DNA of 64,000 bases, taken from positions 1-64,000 of the forward strand of contig JARWZW010000060.1 of the NCBI GenBank assembly GCA_029866155.1. Direction: 5' to 3'. Under the pieces are notes generated by a model. The model was not told the origin of the DNA. It saw only the letters and a list, made by a program, of their open reading frames with translations, and made no database searches. Shown piece after piece: positions 19,123-27,992 of this stretch (the stretch's first letter is position 1; every line of letters starts with the position of its first letter). Position numbers and translations under genes: made by a program. The DNA comes from Caulobacter sp. GTDB taxonomy: Bacteria > Pseudomonadota > Alphaproteobacteria > Caulobacterales > Caulobacteraceae.

Positions 19123-19996
19123 TCTGCACCTGTTCGCGAAACTGCTCGATGGTCGCCTTAAGCTCCAGGCCCGTAGCAGTCAGGGCCGATGTGGCAGATT
19201 TCGAGCAGAGTGTGTTGGCCTCACGCATGAACTCCTGGATCAAAAAATCCAGCCGCCGTCCGGCAGCGCCATCGCCGGTCAGCAACAGTCTGGCGGCAGT
19301 CACATGGCCTGACAGGCGGTCCAGCTCTTCCTGGACATCGGCCTTGACCGCCATGACGGCCGCTTCCTGAAGAATCCTGTCCACAGGGGCCGCCTCACCG
19401 ACCAGTTCGGCAAGCCGCCTGGCGAAACGATCGCGGATCACGGCAGGCTGTTCGAGGGCCTGCTCGGAGGCCTGACGCACCAGGGCCTCGATGCGATCGA
19501 CCAGGCCATCAAGGACGGGGGACAGGGAGGCGCCTTCGGCCAGCCTCGCCGTTTTCAGGCGGTCCAGGGCCCGTTCCAGGCTGGCGATCATTGAAGCCTC
19601 GACGGCCGCCCGCAGGTCGGCATCGTCGGTGGGTTCGGCGTTCTCGACGACACCCCGCAGGGCCAGCACGCCATCCGCTGTTGGAGGATCCAGCCTTCCC
19701 GCCGCGATCAGCGGGGCGAGGACCGACAGATACTGTTCGAGTTGCGCCAAGTTCACCTGAACTGCAGCTCCCGAGATTTCAGCGCGACGGGCCTGAAGGG
19801 TCAGCGAAACCTGGCCGCGCTGGAACCGGGCCTGGCCAGCTTCCCGGGTCACGCGTTCCAGGGCGTCAAAACCAGGCGGCCCCTTGAAACGAACCTCAAG
19901 ATTCCGTCCATTGACCGACCTCGCCTCAACCGCCCAGGACCAGTCTCCGCTGGCGTCCTCGACCCTGGCGAAACCGGTCATTCCGGACAGCGCCAT
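19112..19996 (-). CDS. yicC: YicC-family endoribonuclease
   Basis: 294 residues beginning MALSGMTGFARVE, the typical YicC N-terminus, and ending in the conserved C-terminal domain (DRLSGHVTAARLLL, GRRLDFLIQEFMREANTLCSKS). YicC proteins have been described as endoribonucleases influencing RNA turnover. The ATG at 19996 overlaps the mltG stop; a longer reading from 20041 would run into mltG. The gene precedes gmk, a common pairing. Confidence 0.92.
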   Translation of the reverse strand: MALSGMTGFARVEDASGDWSWAVEARSVNGRNLEVRFKGPPGFDALERVTREAGQARFQRGQVSLTLQARRAEISGAAVQVNLAQLEQYLSVLAPLIAAGRLDPPTADGVLALRGVVENAEPTDDADLRAAVEASMIASLERALDRLKTARLAEGASLSPVLDGLVDRIEALVRQASEQALEQPAVIRDRFARRLAELVGEAAPVDRILQEAAVMAVKADVQEELDRLSGHVTAARLLLTGDGAAGRRLDFLIQEFMREANTLCSKSATSALTATGLELKATIEQFREQVQNVE

Positions 19997-21027
19997 CAGC
20001 GACCCGTCCCCTTGGCCTTCTGCTGTTCGACCAGACGCCATCGGGCCACATTCCGATTATGTTCCTCCAGGGTGGATGCGAACACATGGCCGCCGGTGCC
20101 GTCCGCGACAAAGAAGATCTCGGTCGTGTCGGGAGGATCCAGCACCGCCGCCAGGGAGGCCCGGCCCGGATTGGCGATCGGAGTCGGGGGCAGGCCATCG
20201 ATCTGATAGGTGTTGTAGGGGGTCTGGGCGTTCAGCTCTGACAGTCGGATGCCACGGCCCAGCGGTCGGCCCTTGGTGATCCCGTAGATGATGGTCGGAT
20301 CGCTCTGCAGCCGGATACCGCGGTTCAGGCGGTTGACGAAGGCCGCAGCGACCCTCGGCCGTTCAGAGGCCAGGCCGGTTTCCTTTTCGACGATGGACGC
20401 AAGGATCACCGCCTCCTCCGGCGTGCGGATCGGCAAGCCGGCCCGACGTTTGTCCCAGAGGGTGGCCAGAAGTTCGTCCCGGGCGTCCATCATACGCTTC
20501 AGGACCGCCGCCCGTTCCTCGCCCCGCTCGAAATCGTAGGTCTCGGGGAGCAAAGCGCCCTCTGGCGGCGTCGCGACCTCACCGATCAGGGCCGCCTCCT
20601 TCATCAACAGCTCGACAGCCATTTCGGAGGTGTAGCCTTCGGGTACAGTCACCTGATGGCGGACAACCCGTCCGGCGCGAATGTCATCCAGAACCCGCGC
20701 CATCGGCGCGCCGGACGGGAATTCATACTCCCCCGCCTTGAGGTCACGGGCGGCCCTGGTGATCTGCGCCGCGGCCAGAAAAACCGGAGCAGACCGAACC
20801 ACGCCGGCCTTTTCGAGGGCGGCGGCGATCTCATTCAGACCCGAGCCACGGCGCAGCACGACGGAATGTATCCTGCCCTTTGCCGCAGGCCCTGGTCCCT
20901 GATAGGTCCAGACCGCCCAGGCCGTCAGCAGACCGACGACCAGCGCAAGCGTCACCAAGCCGCTGAACCCCATGATCACAAGGCGCCGCATCAACGGCAG
21001 CCCCCCCGATCGGCGGGGCGAGCTCAC
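19996..21027 (-). CDS. mltG: Endolytic peptidoglycan transglycosylase MltG
   Basis: Inner-membrane lytic transglycosylase of the YceG family thought to end glycan strand growth. 343 residues: one N-terminal membrane segment (LVIMGFSGLVTLALVVGLLTAW), a LysM-like region, then the catalytic domain with ILASIVEKETG (catalytic glutamate) and VNRLNRGIRLQSDPTIIYG, followed by YQIDGLPPTPIANPG. Overlaps fabF upstream and yicC downstream by four bases each. Confidence 0.94.
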   Translation of the reverse strand: MSSPRRSGGLPLMRRLVIMGFSGLVTLALVVGLLTAWAVWTYQGPGPAAKGRIHSVVLRRGSGLNEIAAALEKAGVVRSAPVFLAAAQITRAARDLKAGEYEFPSGAPMARVLDDIRAGRVVRHQVTVPEGYTSEMAVELLMKEAALIGEVATPPEGALLPETYDFERGEERAAVLKRMMDARDELLATLWDKRRAGLPIRTPEEAVILASIVEKETGLASERPRVAAAFVNRLNRGIRLQSDPTIIYGITKGRPLGRGIRLSELNAQTPYNTYQIDGLPPTPIANPGRASLAAVLDPPDTTEIFFVADGTGGHVFASTLEEHNRNVARWRLVEQQKAKGTGR

Positions 21028-22304
21028 GAGGCCCGTCGGAAGATCACGGCCGCGTTGGTGCCGCCAAAGCCGAAGCTGTTGGACATGGAAACCTCGATCG
21101 CCTTGGGCTTGGCGACATTGGGAACCAGGTCGATCAGGGTTTCAAACTCCTGATCCTGGAGATTGATGGTCGGCGGCGCAATCTGGTCCCGGATGGCCAG
21201 GATCGAGAAGATCGCCTCGATCGCGCCGGCCGCCCCGAGCAGGTGTCCCGTCATCGACTTGGTCGAGCTCATTGTCGCGCCAGCTGCTGCATCGCCCAGC
21301 AACCGTTCTACGGCCCGCAGTTCCAGGCCGTCAGCCATGGTCGAGGTGCCATGGGCATTGACGTAATCGATCTGGGAAGGGTCGATTCCGGCATCCCTTA
21401 CGGCGGACCGCATCGCCCGGTAGCCGCCATCGCCATCCTCGGCAGGCGCCGTCACATGATAGGCGTCGCCCGACAGGCCGTAGCCTATGACTTCGGCATA
21501 GATCCTGGCGCCACGCGCCTTTGCATGTTCGTACTCTTCCAGCACGACGATGCCGGCGCCTTCGCCCATGACAAAGCCGTCGCGGTTGCGGTCATAAGGT
21601 CGGGACGCCTCGGTGGGGCGGTCATTGAAGGTCGTCGCCATGGCGCGGCAGGCTACGAAACCGGCAATACCGATCGGGCAGATGGAGGCCTCGGCCCCGC
21701 CGGCGATCATGACATCGGCGTCGCCGTACTTGATCAGCCGGGTTGCGTCGCCAATGGCGTGGGCGCCGGTTGCGCAGGCGGTGACCACCGAGTGGTTCGG
21801 TCCCTTGAACCCGTAGCGGATGGAGACCTGACCCGAGGCCAGGTTCACCAGGGCCGAGGTGATGAAGAAGGGGCTGATCCGGCGCGGGCCCTTGTCACGC
21901 AACTCAAGGGCCGTTTCAGCGATGGTCGCCAGGCCGCCAATGCCGGATCCGATAATGACGCCGGACCGTTCCTTGTCCTCATCGCTCTGGGGAACCCAGC
22001 CCGAATCGCGGACGGCTTCGTCGGCGGCTGCCATGGCATAGAGAATGAAATCGTCGACCTTGCGCTGGTCCTTCGGAGCCATGGTCAGGTTGGGATCAAA
22101 GCTGCCCGGAACATCCGGACCGCCACCACCCCGCCCATCAACGCGCGGGACCTCGAAGGCGATCTGACATCCATAGTCAGCCGGATCAAAGGTCGTGATG
22201 CGGCCAGCGCCCGACTTGCCGGATTTGATGGCCTGCCAGGTCTGGTCCACTCCCTGGCCGAGCGGGGTCAGCAGACCCAGTCCGGTAACGACGACACGAC
22301 GCAT
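21024..22304 (-). CDS. fabF: Beta-ketoacyl-ACP synthase II
   Basis: Chain-elongating condensing enzyme, 426 residues from the ATG at 22304 (MRRVVVTGLGLLTPLG), which has GGGAG upstream; the earlier in-frame start at 22328 adds only eight atypical residues. The Cys-His-His triad is visible in TACATGAHA, NAHGTSTMADGLEL and KSMTGHLLGAAGA. Third in the order fabD-fabG-acpP-fabF, 113 bp after acpP. Confidence 0.96.
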   Translation of the reverse strand: MRRVVVTGLGLLTPLGQGVDQTWQAIKSGKSGAGRITTFDPADYGCQIAFEVPRVDGRGGGGPDVPGSFDPNLTMAPKDQRKVDDFILYAMAAADEAVRDSGWVPQSDEDKERSGVIIGSGIGGLATIAETALELRDKGPRRISPFFITSALVNLASGQVSIRYGFKGPNHSVVTACATGAHAIGDATRLIKYGDADVMIAGGAEASICPIGIAGFVACRAMATTFNDRPTEASRPYDRNRDGFVMGEGAGIVVLEEYEHAKARGARIYAEVIGYGLSGDAYHVTAPAEDGDGGYRAMRSAVRDAGIDPSQIDYVNAHGTSTMADGLELRAVERLLGDAAAGATMSSTKSMTGHLLGAAGAIEAIFSILAIRDQIAPPTINLQDQEFETLIDLVPNVAKPKAIEVSMSNSFGFGGTNAAVIFRRAS

Positions 22305-22417
22305 TCCGTCAAACTCCCTTTGCCGCAAGCGCTTGAACTGAAACGAAGACCGCCGCGCGCATCAGGTGAAAGCCCATGCGGCGCGGCGGCCAAACGTCTG
22401 GAACTGGAAGGGCGGGA

Positions 22418-22657
22418 TCAGCCGCCCGTCTTCTCCGAAATGAACTTCACGGCGTCGCCGACGGTCTGGATATGCTCAGCCGCGTCGTCCGGAATTTCAA
22501 TATCGAACTCTTCCTCAAACGCCATGACCAGCTCGACGTTATCGAGGCTGTCGGCGCCGAGGTCGTCGATGAAGCTCGCCTTTTCGGTGACCTTCTCGGG
22601 GTCGGCATCGAGATGCTCAATGACGATCTTACGCACACGCTCGAGAATGTCGGACAT
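22418..22657 (-). CDS. acpP: Acyl carrier protein
   Basis: 79-residue acidic carrier protein. The 4'-phosphopantetheine attachment serine is in [18 protein letters not shown]. It starts [16 protein letters not shown] and sits between fabG and fabF, with intergenic gaps of over 100 bases on both sides that could hold an extra promoter for this highly expressed gene. Confidence 0.98.
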   Translation of the reverse strand: MSDILERVRKIVIEHLDADPEKVTEKASFIDDLGADSLDNVELVMAFEEEFDIEIPDDAAEHIQTVGDAVKFISEKTGG

Positions 22658-22788
22658 TCGATATGGTCCCTCTTAGGTCATTGTAGGCCGCGCCAAGGTC
22701 TGGTGCGGAAATCGGGCTCTGGCTAGCACCTTTCTTTCGGGCTTGCCAGCAGGAGAAATCGTCGGCCCGCAGCCGACAAATCGCCGTT

Positions 22789-23529
22789 TCAGATCATCGC
22801 CATGCCGCCGTTGACGTGAAGCGTCTGTCCGGTGACGTAGGAGGCCTCGAGACTGGCAAGATAGAGGCAGGCTGCGGCGACGTCTGCGCCGCCGCCCAGT
22901 CGTCCCGCGGGAATGCGGCCAAGCAGCGCAGCCTTCTGGGCATCGCCCAGACCATCGGTCATCGGGCTCTGGATAAAGCCGGGCGCGACGCAGTTGACCG
23001 TTACATTGCGGCTCGCCACTTCCTGGGCCAGGGCCTTGGAAAAGCCGATCATTCCGGCCTTGGACGCCGCATAATTGGCCTGTCCGGGATTTCCGGTCAC
23101 CCCGACAACAGAGGTGATTCCGATGATCCGCCCCCAGCGGCGCTTCATCATGCCCTTCAAGGCGGCCCGGGACAGGCGGAAGTAGGACTCCAGGTTGACC
23201 CGAATCACCTGTTCCCAGTCCTCGTCTTTCATTCGCAGCATCAGGCCATCCCGGGTGATGCCGGCATTGGCCACCAGAATATCCAGGTCACGGCCTGACG
23301 CAGCCTCCGACGCCGCAACAAGACCATCAACACTGGCGGCGTCGGACAGATTGGCCGCGACCGCCGAAGTCCGCTCGCCCAGATCAGCTGACAGGGCGTC
23401 CAGCGCCGCTTGCCGGGTGCCCGAGAGAATGACATGGGCGCCAGCCGCATGCAGAGCCCTGGCGATTTCGCCGCCAATGCCCCCCGTGGCGCCGGTGACG
23501 AGGGCGGTCTTGCCGGTCAGATCAAACAT
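22789..23529 (-). CDS. fabG: 3-oxoacyl-ACP reductase
   Basis: NADPH-dependent short-chain reductase of fatty acid synthesis, 246 residues. TGATGGIGGEIA is the nucleotide loop and the catalytic serine, tyrosine and lysine are in ITSVVGVTGNPGQANYAASK; it ends with the typical GQTLHVNGGMAMI. Lies 64 bp downstream of fabD. Confidence 0.96.
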   Translation of the reverse strand: MFDLTGKTALVTGATGGIGGEIARALHAAGAHVILSGTRQAALDALSADLGERTSAVAANLSDAASVDGLVAASEAASGRDLDILVANAGITRDGLMLRMKDEDWEQVIRVNLESYFRLSRAALKGMMKRRWGRIIGITSVVGVTGNPGQANYAASKAGMIGFSKALAQEVASRNVTVNCVAPGFIQSPMTDGLGDAQKAALLGRIPAGRLGGGADVAAACLYLASLEASYVTGQTLHVNGGMAMI

Positions 23530-23593
23530 GAGGGTCCAGTCCTGTTGTCGCCGGCCCGGTCTTGCACCGGACCAGCCTGGTTGACGCAGCCGT

Positions 23594-24538
23594 CTAGAGC
23601 GACTTTGCGAAGGCTTCCAGATCGGCGGGCGTGTTCAGCGGAGTCGCCGTGGCGTCCGGAACTGCGCGCTTGATCATCCCGGACAGCACCTTGCCCGAAC
23701 CGGCCTCGGCGAAGCGGGATACGCCCCCCTCCCCGGCCATCCAGTCCATGGTTTCGCGCCAGCGCACCCGGCCAGTGACCTGCTGGACCAGCTGCTGGCG
23801 GATCAGTTCCGGATCATGAACGGGCCTGGCCGTCACATTGGCCACCAGCGGCGCCCGCGGAGCGATCAGGGTTGCTTCGGCGAGGGCCGCCGCCATCTCG
23901 TCGGCGGCGGCCTGCATAAGCGGGCAATGGAAGGGGGCGGAGACATTGAGGCGGATCGCCCGGGCGCCCAGTGATTCTGCCTTCTCGATCGCCCGGTCGA
24001 CGGCGGCCTTGCCGCCGGAGATGACGACATTGCCCATGTTGTTGTCATTGGCGACAACGCAGACGCCGATCTCTGCGCCGGCAGCCGCCGCAGCCTCGGC
24101 CAGGGCGACATCCGTGTTCTTGCCGATGAGAGAGGCCATGGCGCCGTCCCCGACAGGCACAGCCCGTTGCATGGCCTGGCCCCGCAGCTTCAGCAGACGG
24201 GCCGCGTCCGAAAGCGTCAGGGCCCCGGCGGCGGCCAGGGCGGAGTATTCGCCCAGGCTGTGACCCGCAACAAAGGCGGCCCGTTCGATCGCCACGCCGA
24301 ATTCCCGTTCCAGGGTGCGGGTCACCGCAAGGCTGACCGCCATCAGGGCGGGCTGCGCGTTTTCGGTCAAGGTCAGGACATCTTCCGGCCCTTCCTGCAT
24401 GATCCGGAAGAGGCTCTGACCCAGCGCGTCATCCACCTCCTGGAACACTTCCCTGGCGCTGGCGAAAGCGGTGGCAAGGTCGGCGCCCATGCCAAGCGAC
24501 TGGCTACCCTGACCGGGGAAAACAAAGGCAAGAGACAT
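23594..24538 (-). CDS. fabD: Malonyl-CoA:ACP transacylase
   Basis: Loads malonyl groups onto ACP. 314 residues from the ATG at 24538 (MSLAFVFPGQGSQSLGMG). The nucleophile lies in GHSLGEYSALAAAG and the partner histidine in APFHCPLMQ. First gene of the minus-strand fab operon, divergent from the secreted-protein gene at 24678 with about 140 bp between. Confidence 0.96.
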   Translation of the reverse strand: MSLAFVFPGQGSQSLGMGADLATAFASAREVFQEVDDALGQSLFRIMQEGPEDVLTLTENAQPALMAVSLAVTRTLEREFGVAIERAAFVAGHSLGEYSALAAAGALTLSDAARLLKLRGQAMQRAVPVGDGAMASLIGKNTDVALAEAAAAAGAEIGVCVVANDNNMGNVVISGGKAAVDRAIEKAESLGARAIRLNVSAPFHCPLMQAAADEMAAALAEATLIAPRAPLVANVTARPVHDPELIRQQLVQQVTGRVRWRETMDWMAGEGGVSRFAEAGSGKVLSGMIKRAVPDATATPLNTPADLEAFAKSL

Positions 24539-24677
24539 GCAGGCGCACTCCAGGGCCCAGAAAAATCCGGACCGAGCGATAGGGGAAAGGCCCTGCGGCG
24601 GCAAGACCGCCCCCCATTCGGGCGGTGCCAAAGGCCAACAACAGCGCTACGACCTCGACATCAAACCTGGATACATC

Positions 24678-25646
24678 ATGCCCCGCGCCCATCTTTTCGC
24701 CCTGCTGGCCTTTGCTCTCTCCCCGTCGGCAGCGCTCGCCTCTCCCCCGCCGTCCATGGTCGAACTGGTCAGGACCCAGATCGTCGCAGCGGTCACAGAG
24801 GGCATGACGCCTGAGGAGATGGCCGATCCCGCCTATTCGTCGCCGGCGCTGCTGACGGCGCCGGACAAGATGTTCAGCCGGGTCGATGTAAACGGAGATC
24901 GCCTGGCAGACTGGATGGTGGACTTCGGAAAGGCCCCGGCGGGATCCTATTTCTGCGGAACCGGCGGCTGCCATACCGAGCTCTATCTCGGGGCTTCCGA
25001 CGGATCGGTCACCAAGGTGTTCGACACCATGGTCAGGGAGATCCGTATTTCGGGGCCCAAGCCCGGCCGGATCGTCGATGTCGACTACCACGGCTCGGTC
25101 TGCGGCGGGTATGGCGTCGAAGAATGCCCCCGCCGTTATGTCTGGGACCTTGCTGCACAGAGGCTGCTCGAGCGGCCGAACAAGAAGGGCCAGACCCTGA
25201 TGCGCTATGGACCCACGCCGGTGCTGCGCACGCCCCTGGCGGCCGCTCCGGCGGAGGTCCAGGCCGAGGTGGTGCGGCGCGGCCAGATCTGCGCAACCGC
25301 AGGCGGACGGTTCGATGTCGACGACTCCAATTTTGTCGACGTCCCGGACCTGAACGGCGACAGCCTTCGCGACTGGGTGATTGGAACCTGGGACAGCTGC
25401 CACTTTGAGGGCGAAGGCCCAGAAAACCCGCCAGCGTTGCCCCTAACCGTACTCGTCACCCAGGGATCGACCCTGGTCACAGCACTGGACCGTCGCCAGA
25501 TCAGTTGGGAACTGGACATCGCTACCCAGCCGGCCCGTTTCAATGTCGTCCTGGACAATGATGACTGCGGCCTGGAAGCCAATGCCTGCCCGCGCGAGCC
25601 GCAGGTCTGGAACCCGGCCACGTCCCGGCTTGAGTCACGCCCCTGA
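24678..25646 (+). CDS. Secreted protein with two DxNGDxxxDW repeats, function unknown
   Basis: 322 residues from the ATG at 24678, chosen because it starts a clear signal peptide (HLFALLAFALSPSAALA). Two copies of a short acidic motif are seen, DVNGDRLADWMVDFG near residue 72 and DLNGDSLRDWVIGTW near residue 225, which resemble FG-GAP or EF-hand-like calcium loops. Several cysteines (CGTGGCH, CGGYGVEECPRR, CGLEANACPRE) suggest disulphides in the periplasm. I do not recognise the family. It stands alone between the fab operon and the peroxiredoxin. Confidence 0.7.
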   Translation: MPRAHLFALLAFALSPSAALASPPPSMVELVRTQIVAAVTEGMTPEEMADPAYSSPALLTAPDKMFSRVDVNGDRLADWMVDFGKAPAGSYFCGTGGCHTELYLGASDGSVTKVFDTMVREIRISGPKPGRIVDVDYHGSVCGGYGVEECPRRYVWDLAAQRLLERPNKKGQTLMRYGPTPVLRTPLAAAPAEVQAEVVRRGQICATAGGRFDVDDSNFVDVPDLNGDSLRDWVIGTWDSCHFEGEGPENPPALPLTVLVTQGSTLVTALDRRQISWELDIATQPARFNVVLDNDDCGLEANACPREPQVWNPATSRLESRP

Positions 25647-25733
25647 GGGATCCGGCGGCCCCCGGAACGCAAGGCTTGCCCGGGGCCCGCCAGGCCCTAG
25701 CTTGCGAGCGAGTTTCGCCCGGAGCCTGTCGCC

Positions 25734-26276
25734 ATGAACCGCCGCATCGCCATCGCCAGCGCCTTCGCCATGGCCTGCAGCCTCGTTGCTGCGCCGGCCT
25801 TCAGCGCCCTGGCGGTCGGCGCCCGGGCCCCGGACTTCACACTGTCGGGCTTCAAGGCCGGCGCCCCGATCACCTACAGCCTGGCCGAGGCCCGCAAGAA
25901 GGGCCCGGTCGTGGTCTATTTCTTCCCCGCAGCCTTCACCGGCGGCTGCGACCTGGAGGCCCATCTGTTCGCAGAGGCGGCCGATGATTATGCCAAGGCG
26001 GGGGCGACCATCATCGGGGTCACAGCCGGCTCCCTGGATCGGCTGGCCGAATTCTCTGCGGACAACGAGCGCTGCTCCGGCAAGTTTCCGGTAGCCGCCG
26101 ACCCCGGCGCCAGGATCGCCAAACTCTGGAAGAGCACTCTCCCGGCCGGCATTTCCAACCGCACCTCTTTTGTCATCGCCCCCAGCGGACAGGTGCTGTT
26201 CGTTCACAGCGACCTCAATCCGCGGGAACATGTCGCCCTTACCCTGGCCGCAGTTCGAAAATTCAAGGGCGGCTAG
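25734..26276 (+). CDS. Exported peroxiredoxin
   Basis: AhpC/TSA-fold thiol peroxidase of 180 residues with an N-terminal signal (ASAFAMACSLVAAPAFSALA), so probably periplasmic. The peroxidatic cysteine is Cys72 in FTGGCDLEA (the FTxxC motif of this family with Gly-Gly in place of the more usual residues), and Cys114 (NERCSGKF) is a candidate resolving cysteine. The closest group appears to be the Bcp/PrxQ-like branch. Confidence 0.82.
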   Translation: MNRRIAIASAFAMACSLVAAPAFSALAVGARAPDFTLSGFKAGAPITYSLAEARKKGPVVVYFFPAAFTGGCDLEAHLFAEAADDYAKAGATIIGVTAGSLDRLAEFSADNERCSGKFPVAADPGARIAKLWKSTLPAGISNRTSFVIAPSGQVLFVHSDLNPREHVALTLAAVRKFKGG

Positions 26277-26494
26277 GCTTGCGCCCGCCGAAATCGGGAC
26301 CCGGCGCTGCGAAACGTGGCATCCGCTTGCGTTTTTGACCACTGCCGTGTATTTGCGCCGGCTCTCTAGGAAGGCGGTCCTGCGCGGCTTCCCAAACTGG
26401 CGCGAGCTTCTCTCTCGCCGACGCGCATGATCCATCGGGCTCGACGGGCTTCCGTCGTCGACCTCGCCGCCTTCCCCCTCGGAAGAAGGAAAAC
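26277..26494 (+). promoter_or_regulatory. Promoter and leader region of rpsF
   Basis: 218 bases ahead of the ribosomal protein operon. A weak sigma-70-like pair (TTGCGT, 17 bases, TATTTG) is seen around 26329-26357. A perfect 6-bp hairpin with a four-base loop lies at 26442-26457 (CGACGG/CCGTCG). A leader that binds the S6-S18 complex is known upstream of rpsF in many bacteria; a match to that motif is only suspected here. AGAAGGAAAAC ahead of the ATG supplies the ribosome-binding site. Confidence 0.35.
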
Positions 26495-26935
26495 ATGGCG
26501 CTTTACGAGCACGTGGTCATTGCGCGGCAGGATATCTCCCCGCAACAGGCCGAACAAATGAATGAGGACATGAAGGCCATCATTGAAGGTCTGGGCGGTC
26601 ATATCGCCAAGATCGAGTACTGGGGCCTCCGCAACCTCACCTTCCGCATCAAGAAAAACCGCAAGGGTCACTATTCCCTTCTGGCCATCGACGCCCCGGC
26701 GCCGGCCGTGAAGGAAATGGAGCGCCAGCTGTCTCTGAACGAAGACGTGCTGCGCTACATGACCATCCGCATGGAAGAACTTGATCTCGAACTGTCGCCA
26801 GTCCTGGCGCGACGCGATCGTGATCGCGATCGTCGCGACGACTTCGGCGGTGATCGTCCGGAACGTCCCGAGCGCGGCGAACGCCCCGAACGGGCGGAAC
26901 GTCCTGAGCGCGTGGCCACGGGAGAAGAAGCATGA
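26495..26935 (+). CDS. rpsF: Ribosomal protein bS6
   Basis: Small-subunit protein, 146 residues, with the core [19 protein letters not shown] and [22 protein letters not shown]. The C-terminus is extended by about 35 residues of Arg/Asp/Glu/Pro low-complexity sequence made of repeated RPER-type units (from [18 protein letters not shown]). Overlaps rpsR by four bases (ATGA). Confidence 0.97.
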   Translation: MALYEHVVIARQDISPQQAEQMNEDMKAIIEGLGGHIAKIEYWGLRNLTFRIKKNRKGHYSLLAIDAPAPAVKEMERQLSLNEDVLRYMTIRMEELDLELSPVLARRDRDRDRRDDFGGDRPERPERGERPERAERPERVATGEEA

Positions 26936-27201
26936 CCGACGCTGCTGAAACTGGCGCCCCCTCGGCGGGTGGCGGCGCTCGCCGCCCCTTCTTCCGTCGC
27001 CGGAAGGTCTGCCCGTTCTCCGGCGCCAATGCGCCGAAGATCGACTACAAGGATGTGAAGCTGCTGCAGCGTTACATCTCCGAACGGGGCAAGATTGTCC
27101 CCAGCCGCATCACTGCCGTCTCGGCCAAGAAGCAGCGTGAGCTGGCCCGCGCGATCAAGCGCGCCCGCTTCCTCGCCCTGCTCCCCTATGTCGTGAAGTA
27201 A
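26932..27201 (+). CDS. rpsR: Ribosomal protein bS18
   Basis: 89 residues with [27 protein letters not shown] and [21 protein letters not shown], the standard S18 core that pairs with S6 on the 30S platform. Start overlaps the rpsF stop. Confidence 0.98.
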   Translation: MTDAAETGAPSAGGGARRPFFRRRKVCPFSGANAPKIDYKDVKLLQRYISERGKIVPSRITAVSAKKQRELARAIKRARFLALLPYVVK

Positions 27202-27215
27202 GGGGAACAGGTCCG

Positions 27216-27800
27216 ATGAAAGTCATTCTGCTCGAACGTGTCGAAGGCTGGGGCGCCCTCGGTGATGTGGTCCAGGTCAAGGACGGGTTCGCCCGTAACT
27301 ACCTGCTTCCCCGTTCCAAGGCCCTGCGCGCCACCTCTTCCAACATCAAGGTGTTCGAAGGCCAGCGCGCCGACATTGAAGCCCGCAACGCCAAGGCCCG
27401 CGAAACCGCTGGCCAGTCCGGCGAAAAGCTGGACGGAACCTCCTACATCCTGATCCGTCAGGCTGGGGAAAGCGGTCAGCTGTACGGTTCGGTTTCCGGA
27501 CGCGACGTGGCCGACATGGTCAACGCCGAAGGCGGCAAGATCGACCGCGCCATGGTGGTCCTGGATAAGCCCATCAAGACCCTGGGCGTCCACCCCGTAA
27601 AGGTGAAGCTGCATGCGGAAGTCACCGTCACGGTGAACATCAACATCGCCCGTAGCCAGGATGAAGCCGAGCGTCAGGCGCGCGGCGAGGACGTAATTGC
27701 GTCCCGCTTCGAAGAGGAAGCCCGCGCTGACGCCGAAGCGGCCGCCGACCTTCTCGAAGGCGGCGCCGGCCAGCAAGACCGGTTTGGCGAAGAGGACTGA
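27216..27800 (+). CDS. rplI: Ribosomal protein bL9
   Basis: Large-subunit stalk-base protein, 194 residues, opening [32 protein letters not shown]. It is longer than the ~150 residues of the classic protein, with an acidic, alanine-rich C-terminal tail ([17 protein letters not shown]). Ends the rpsF-rpsR-rplI operon, followed by the terminator at 27839-27874. Confidence 0.97.
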   Translation: MKVILLERVEGWGALGDVVQVKDGFARNYLLPRSKALRATSSNIKVFEGQRADIEARNAKARETAGQSGEKLDGTSYILIRQAGESGQLYGSVSGRDVADMVNAEGGKIDRAMVVLDKPIKTLGVHPVKVKLHAEVTVTVNINIARSQDEAERQARGEDVIASRFEEEARADAEAAADLLEGGAGQQDRFGEED

Positions 27801-27838
27801 TCCTCTTTCGACCTGAAAAGGTTGGACTGTTACAAGAG

Positions 27839-27874
27839 AGCGGCCCGGAGAGCGATCTCCGGGCCGCTTTTTTT
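27839..27874 (+). terminator. Rho-independent terminator of the rpsF operon
   Basis: Perfect 13-bp GC-rich stem (AGCGGCCCGGAGA against TCTCCGGGCCGCT) with a four-base GCGA loop followed by a run of T residues to 27874. One of the strongest terminators in the window. Confidence 0.95.
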
Positions 27875-27992
27875 GCCTGCCTCCCGGCAGCCATCCTCCT
27901 GGGCGCAGGCATCCACAGCCAGACCCATTCTGTCCCCGTCCATCGTCGCTTGACGTCCCGACAAGGCCGCCTCGTTAAGCTATCGGTAACCC

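Noticed and set aside
26812-26920. DNA tandem repeat or CRISPR-like array
   Set aside because: The repeated CGTCCCGAGCGC-type units are codons of the rpsF tail, in frame and irregular. No CRISPR array was seen anywhere in the window.
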